Source: CAZIPN01 sp964541225 (GTDB lineage: Bacteria; Actinomycetota; Coriobacteriia; Anaerosomatales; JAAXUF01). Taken from it: DNA of 19,201 nucleotides. The position numbers and the translations under genes were made by a program. The stretch spans positions 1-19,201 of the forward strand of contig CAZIPN010000034.1 in NCBI GenBank assembly GCA_964541225.1, in the 5' to 3' direction. Below the pieces are notes generated by a model. That model saw only the letters and a program-made list of their open reading frames with translations. It had not been told where the DNA came from and made no database searches. Below, in pieces: positions 15,946 through 19,201 of this stretch; the stretch's first letter is position 1, and each line of letters begins with the position of its first letter.

Positions 15946-17586
15946 GTGGATCAGTCTCGCTTCCAAGAAGCTCAGCAAGCCTATGAGGCCGGCGAGTTCA
16001 GGGTTGCCGCGAAGGGGTTTCTGGCCTCGGCCACGCGCGGTCCTGACGGCAACGGCGCTGCCTACCATATGGCTGGCAATGCGCTGATGAGACTGCGCCG
16101 CTATCAAGATGCCGTGACCGTGTACGGGCATGCGCTGAGAGACTCGATCTATGATCGCCGAGGGGCGGTGTGGGCCAATCTCGGCGCCGCGTACGTTGAG
16201 ATCGGCGACTACACCGAGGCCGCCAAGGCCTACGAAGAAGCCATCGAGGAGCCCGACTACGCTACCCCGTTCAAGGCCTACCAGGGCATGGCGGGGGCGC
16301 TGTTGGAGCGAGGTCGCGTGGAAGAGGCGGCGGTCTCGTACCGCAAGGCGGCGCTTGATCCCGGCAACCCTGATCCCGGCAAGGCCCTCGTCAATCTCGG
16401 CCTGTGCTTCATGGCGCTCGGGAGAGCGGAAGACGCCATCGAGGCATATCAAGCTGCGCTCGGTTTCGATCAGTACGAAGGGCGGGGCAAGGCTCTGGCG
16501 AATCTCGGCCAGGCGCACGTTGCTCTTGGTCAGTACGCCGAGGCGGTGAGGGCATTCGAGAAGTCGACGCAGATGCACGGCCACAAGCTCTCACCGGCCG
16601 CGTCCGCTGCCTACGCCACCGCATTGCAGCAGCTGCATCCCGAGGGCATGCAGACTGCCGAGCAGAGCACGAGGCCTGTCATCGCCGATGATGCTACGAT
16701 CGCGCAGTTCTTCGGCGAGGAGCCAGCTCAGCCTGCATCCATCCCCCAGGTCGGAACCGACGTCGAGCCTCGTGAGGCTGCAGTTGCCGTGGCGACTGCA
16801 GCGCCGGCTGATGTTGCTGCGGCGGTGCCTGATGCGGCCGCGTCCGCACCGGCCGCCACGGCCCCGGTATCCGACGTCGCAACACCCACACCAGCAGTGA
16901 GGGCACCGGTATCCGACGTCTCCGCGCCCGCACCAGCAGCGACTGTCCCGGTATCCGACGTCCCCGCGCCCGTAGCGTCTGCCGCGATCCCGGCCCAGGT
17001 AACTGGCCCCGCAGCGCCGGAGATGGTGACCGGGCAGTTCACGCAGCCGCTTGCGCCGTTTGACCATGCGGTCGCGGAAACTGAACTCGGCATTGGCGAC
17101 GAGAAGGCGGTTGCCGATTTCTTCTCGGTGAGCGAGGAGGAGCTCAAGGCACGCGGCAGAGAGGCAAGTCGCGCGGAGCGTCACGCCAAGGGGCCCCACG
17201 CGATATGGAGGACCGTGGCCGTTGTCGCCGTGGCGATTGTGGTCGCGTTGGCGGGGCTTATCGGCGCCTATGAGATGGGTTATGGGTGGCCGACTCAGAA
17301 TCAGAGCGTCACGGGAATGATGAACGCCTACCGGGCCGGAACTCCAACAGACGGCTACTGGGTCGCGGCGCCAGCCAAGGACATCAAGAAGGAAATGGCG
17401 AAGATACCGCCCGTCAAGAGCTTCACGATTGGCACTGCAGTGCAGCATGCGACTGTCTCCAAAGTGCCGATCACCGTGACTCCGCAGACGGGGGCAGCGT
17501 TGCACTACACCGTCACGCTTTCTCGTGAGGGAGTTGGTTGGAAGGTCAGCGCAGTTGACAATGACTGGAGTGCCACAGGCGGGTAG
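15946..17586 (+). CDS. TPR-repeat protein with one membrane segment and extracytoplasmic C-terminal domain
   Basis: A 546-residue protein of unknown function. Residues ~1-225 are five or so tetratricopeptide repeats (e.g. AVWANLGAAYVEIGDYTEAAKAYEEAI; GKALVNLGLCFMALGRAEDAIEAYQAAL), a protein-docking scaffold. Residues ~225-385 are low-complexity Ala/Pro/Val, including three exact-length 14-residue units starting PVSDV. A basic stretch (RASRAERHAK-like) precedes a single membrane helix at ~423-445, and ~100 residues follow with beta-rich, Thr/Val-rich sequence. With positive charges before the helix, the TPRs should be cytoplasmic and the C-terminus outside. Start GTG 15946 lies 10 bp after the cyclophilin stop; ATG 15895, overlapping that gene, is an alternative. 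Both lack a strong ribosome site, consistent with coupling. Confidence 0.8.
   Translation: MDQSRFQEAQQAYEAGEFRVAAKGFLASATRGPDGNGAAYHMAGNALMRLRRYQDAVTVYGHALRDSIYDRRGAVWANLGAAYVEIGDYTEAAKAYEEAIEEPDYATPFKAYQGMAGALLERGRVEEAAVSYRKAALDPGNPDPGKALVNLGLCFMALGRAEDAIEAYQAALGFDQYEGRGKALANLGQAHVALGQYAEAVRAFEKSTQMHGHKLSPAASAAYATALQQLHPEGMQTAEQSTRPVIADDATIAQFFGEEPAQPASIPQVGTDVEPREAAVAVATAAPADVAAAVPDAAASAPAATAPVSDVATPTPAVRAPVSDVSAPAPAATVPVSDVPAPVASAAIPAQVTGPAAPEMVTGQFTQPLAPFDHAVAETELGIGDEKAVADFFSVSEEELKARGREASRAERHAKGPHAIWRTVAVVAVAIVVALAGLIGAYEMGYGWPTQNQSVTGMMNAYRAGTPTDGYWVAAPAKDIKKEMAKIPPVKSFTIGTAVQHATVSKVPITVTPQTGAALHYTVTLSREGVGWKVSAVDNDWSATGG
16864..16989 (+). repeat. Three tandem 42-bp repeats inside the TPR gene
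   Basis: CCGGTATCCGACGTC recurs exactly at 16864-16878, 16906-16920 and 16948-16962, i.e. every 42 bp. Each unit codes 14 residues beginning PVSDV in the Pro/Ala-rich linker. Near-identity at the DNA level suggests recent duplication. Confidence 0.85.
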
Positions 17587-17632
17587 TCAGTCGCCCGGGG
17601 TCATTGTCGGCAGACAACAGGAAGGAAGGCGT

Positions 17633-18031
17633 GTGGAGCAAAGAACGTACGTCATGATCAAACCCGACGCGGTTGCTCGGGGACTGGTCGGCCGAATCAT
17701 CAGCCGATTCGAAGAGGTTGGGCTCACGCTTGAGCGTGCTGAGCTTGGGCTGGTGACTGCTGAGCAGGCTGCTGCGAACTATGCTGAGCACGAAGGCAAG
17801 CCGTTCTATGCGGGCCTGATCGACTACATCACGTCGGGTCCGGTCGTGAAGATGGTCCTGTCCGGCGCCAATGCCGTGAGCGTGTGTCGGAAGTTGATGG
17901 GGGCGACAAACCCCTCAGAGGCTGCACCCGGCACGATCCGTGGCGATTTCGGTCTGGTCTTGGATGCCAATGTGGTGCATGGCTCGGACTCGCCGGAGTC
18001 CGCAGAGCGTGAAATCGCGATCTTCTTCTAG
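17633..18031 (+). CDS. ndk: Nucleoside diphosphate kinase
   Basis: A 132-residue enzyme that moves the gamma phosphate of ATP to NDPs through a phospho-histidine. YVMIKPDAVARGLVG opens the fold (K10 contacts nucleotide); the active-site His is H116 in NVVHGSDSPESAEREIAIFF, the classic C-terminal signature. Other family blocks: HEGKPFYAGLIDYITSGPVV and MGATNPSEAAPGTIRGDF. Start GTG 17633 has AAGGA at 17622-17626, spacing 6. The open frame extends upstream to 17525, but that part overlaps the TPR gene and lacks family sequence. It follows the TPR gene by 46 bp and is closed by the hairpin at 18055, so it is probably the last gene of the operon. Confidence 0.97.
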   Translation: MEQRTYVMIKPDAVARGLVGRIISRFEEVGLTLERAELGLVTAEQAAANYAEHEGKPFYAGLIDYITSGPVVKMVLSGANAVSVCRKLMGATNPSEAAPGTIRGDFGLVLDANVVHGSDSPESAEREIAIFF

Positions 18032-18054
18032 CGCAACAACGAATCCGAATCTCC

Positions 18055-18090
18055 GAAGGCGGCCACACACGAAGGCCGCCTTCTTGCGTT
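18055..18090 (+). terminator. Terminator after ndk
   Basis: Perfect 10-bp stem GAAGGCGGCC (18055-18064) / GGCCGCCTTC (18074-18083) with a 9-nt loop, followed by TTGCGTT. The T run is short, but the stem and its position 24 bp after the stop are convincing. Confidence 0.7.
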
Positions 18091-18211
18091 GACGGGAGGT
18101 GTCTGCATGCGCGTCGGCAGCCAGCTCTTGTGCCCGCATCAGGTGCATGCTGCGTCGCGAAAGATTGTGGGAAGTTGGCGGAAACCCGCGCGCGCGAAGA
18201 TGGCGGGCGAC

Positions 18212-18229
18212 CCCACACGAGCGTGTGGG
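18212..18229 (+). other. Short hairpin in the radC leader
   Basis: CCCACAC (18212-18218) and GTGTGGG (18223-18229) pair around a GAGC loop, 24 nt before the RadC start. No T run follows. It may be a small leader structure or chance. Confidence 0.35.
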
Positions 18230-18252
18230 ACGCGACGCGCGAAAGGAGCATC

Positions 18253-18915
18253 GTGGCACCCCGTCATCCAGGTCTTGATCCCGGCGCACGAGACACGCTG
18301 CTGTCGGGACGAGGCGAGATTCTGAGCAACGAAGGCTTGCTCGGCGTTCTGATCGGCTCTTCGTCGACCGATCGTGCGGCGGCGATTCTTGCCGAGCACC
18401 CAATCCCCGATGGTTTGTGGCGCGTATGCGCCGAGGATCTGGTGGCGCTGGACGGGGTGGGTCCGGCAGCGGCAGCCCGCGTGCTGGCATGCCTCGAGAT
18501 CAGCCGACGCGCATCGGCCTGGAGGTCTGGGCGTCGTCCTACCATCAGCACTCCCGAAGATGTGGTCGAGTTGTGCGGGGCGCAACTTCGAGGCCTGGAC
18601 CGCGAGCACTTCTGGACTCTTGCGCTGAACACCAAGAATCAGCTGTTGAAGATGGTCGAGGTGTCCGTGGGCTCCTTGAACGCCTCAATCGTGCACCCGA
18701 GGGAGCTGTTCAAGGAGGCGGTGAAGTTGTCCGCGGCGTCTGTCGTGGTGCTACACAACCACCCCAGCGGCGATCCATCTCCGTCGGGCGCTGACGTGCA
18801 GCTGACTCGACGGCTTGTGAAGGCGGGAGACGTGCTTGGAATCGAAGTGCTGGACCACGTCGTCATTGGAGACGGAGGCGAGCACTCAAGCCTGCGCGAT
18901 CTCGGGTTGATGTAG
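18253..18915 (+). CDS. radC: RadC-family JAMM/MPN domain protein
   Basis: A 220-residue protein with N-terminal helix-hairpin-helix-like region (LVALDGVGPAAAARVLACLE, near 65-85) and a C-terminal JAMM metallopeptidase-like fold. The JAMM residues are H168, H170 and D181 in HNHPSGDPSPSGAD; LNASIVHPRELFKEA and the closing DHVVIGDGG are family blocks. RadC was once linked to DNA repair, but its true function is unsettled. Start GTG 18253 has AAAGGAG at 18242-18248 (spacing 4); the frame is open upstream to 18130, but that is over the leader and does not look like protein. It is followed by mreB after 230 bp; radC upstream of mreB is a common bacterial order. Confidence 0.93.
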   Translation: MAPRHPGLDPGARDTLLSGRGEILSNEGLLGVLIGSSSTDRAAAILAEHPIPDGLWRVCAEDLVALDGVGPAAAARVLACLEISRRASAWRSGRRPTISTPEDVVELCGAQLRGLDREHFWTLALNTKNQLLKMVEVSVGSLNASIVHPRELFKEAVKLSAASVVVLHNHPSGDPSPSGADVQLTRRLVKAGDVLGIEVLDHVVIGDGGEHSSLRDLGLM

Positions 18916-19021
18916 GGCGGCACGAGAAGCCGAGTCGCTCAGGCGCCCCTGCTCGCGGGACCTGCCCGCCACCTGCGGCAACATCACGTGGCCGGGGGGC
19001 TTTCGGCACCGTTTGCTATGG

Positions 19022-19027
19022 TACACT
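19022..19027 (+). promoter_or_regulatory. Candidate -10 element upstream of mreB
   Basis: TACACT in the sequence CTATGGTACACTGCC. A -35 box is not convincing. If real, RNA would start near 19034 and the leader would contain the hairpin at 19044-19077. Confidence 0.3.
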
Positions 19028-19043
19028 GCCACTGTTTAGCACG

Positions 19044-19077
19044 ACCGACCCGGACGCGATCGTCCAGGGTCGGTTTT
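19044..19077 (+). terminator. Terminator-like hairpin in the mreB leader
   Basis: ACCGACCCGGACG (19044-19056) pairs with CGTCC-A-GGGTCGGT (19061-19074), a 13-bp stem with one bulged A and a CGAT loop, followed by TTT (19075-19077). It lies 128 bp after the radC stop and 68 bp before mreB. It may end radC transcripts or act as an attenuator for mreB. Confidence 0.6.
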
Positions 19078-19145
19078 GCCGTTCAGCCTGTTTCGTGACA
19101 CATTGACGGCTCTGGCAGGGGTCGACTATCCGATAAGGAGCGACC

Positions 19146-19201
19146 GTGTCGCTTGTCGATATGTTCTTCAACTCCTGGGGTGGCGACATGGCCGTCGACC
19201 T
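19146..19201 (+). CDS. mreB: Rod shape-determining protein MreB, start only (3' truncated)
   Basis: Only the first 18 complete codons lie in the window: MSLVDMFFNSWGGDMAVD, matching the MreB N-terminus (family pattern M-x-x-x-x-x-F-x-x-x-G-x-D-M-A-I-D-L). MreB is the bacterial actin that guides lateral wall synthesis, so the organism is probably rod-shaped. Start GTG 19146 has AAGGAG at 19135-19140, spacing 5. The position right after radC supports the call. Confidence 0.85.
   Translation, partial: MSLVDMFFNSWGGDMAVD

Noticed and set aside
16864..16989. CRISPR-like array from evenly spaced 15-bp cores
   Set aside because: The repeats are in frame within a Pro/Ala-rich coding region and the intervening parts are also similar.
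16591..17505. 304-residue minus-strand open frame
   Set aside because: Antisense of the TPR gene; its Cys/Arg/Gly repeats mirror the PVSDV repeats.
18091..18252. Coding extension of RadC to 18130
   Set aside because: It crosses a hairpin and has no family resemblance; AAAGGAG before GTG 18253 marks the start.

Overview
The window looks like chromosomal DNA of a high-GC, probably anaerobic actinobacterium. My best guess is a deep-branching Coriobacteriia-type lineage, inferred from gene content and GTG/TTG-rich starts with AGGAGG-type ribosome sites; no 16S is present to confirm it. It is mostly ordinary core genome. I see no insertion sequence, prophage or CRISPR array. There is one tRNA, Arg-CCG at 12716-12791. 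Both ends cut genes: an FAD/Fe-S dehydrogenase on the left and mreB on the right.

Layout. 3-2660: fused FAD-oxidase/Fe-S (GlcD-GlpC type) 2-hydroxyacid dehydrogenase with an unusual Met/Pro-rich tail. 2765-3463: Crp/Fnr regulator, closed by a perfect 15-bp hairpin terminator. 3598-3828: small cytochrome b5-like protein, convergent with a TrmA/RlmD-type RNA uracil-C5 methyltransferase (3844-5151, minus). 5321-7162: PilT-like twitching ATPase fused to an N-terminal receiver-like domain, behind a good promoter. 7163-7552: about 390 bp with no credible gene. 7553-10532: a tight three-gene unit of GT2 glycosyltransferase, PIG-L/BshB-type deacetylase and a large protein with weak BshC-like features. 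10695-10868: small 2[4Fe-4S] ferredoxin with its own promoter and terminator.

11001-12640 (minus): a one-base-overlapping pair, YegS/DagK-type lipid kinase then PlsY acyltransferase, both phospholipid enzymes. 12716-12791: tRNA-Arg(CCG). 12907-14973 (minus): an EF-G-like GTPase with an altered switch I. 15213-18031: a likely operon of a cyclophilin lipoprotein, a TPR protein with one membrane segment, and nucleoside diphosphate kinase, with a promoter in front and a hairpin terminator behind. 18253-18915: RadC-family JAMM protein. 19146 onward: MreB start, preceded by a leader with a strong terminator-like hairpin.

The best candidate for something undescribed is the GT2 / PIG-L deacetylase / BshC-like unit. 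Its order (sugar transfer, deacetylation, possible amino-acid or cysteine ligation) parallels bacillithiol synthesis but uses a different glycosyltransferase family and a very divergent third protein. Secondary points are the receiver-PilT fusion, the Met-rich dehydrogenase tail, the TPR membrane protein co-located with ndk, and the mreB leader hairpin. All functions are read by eye from motifs; nothing was searched against a database.
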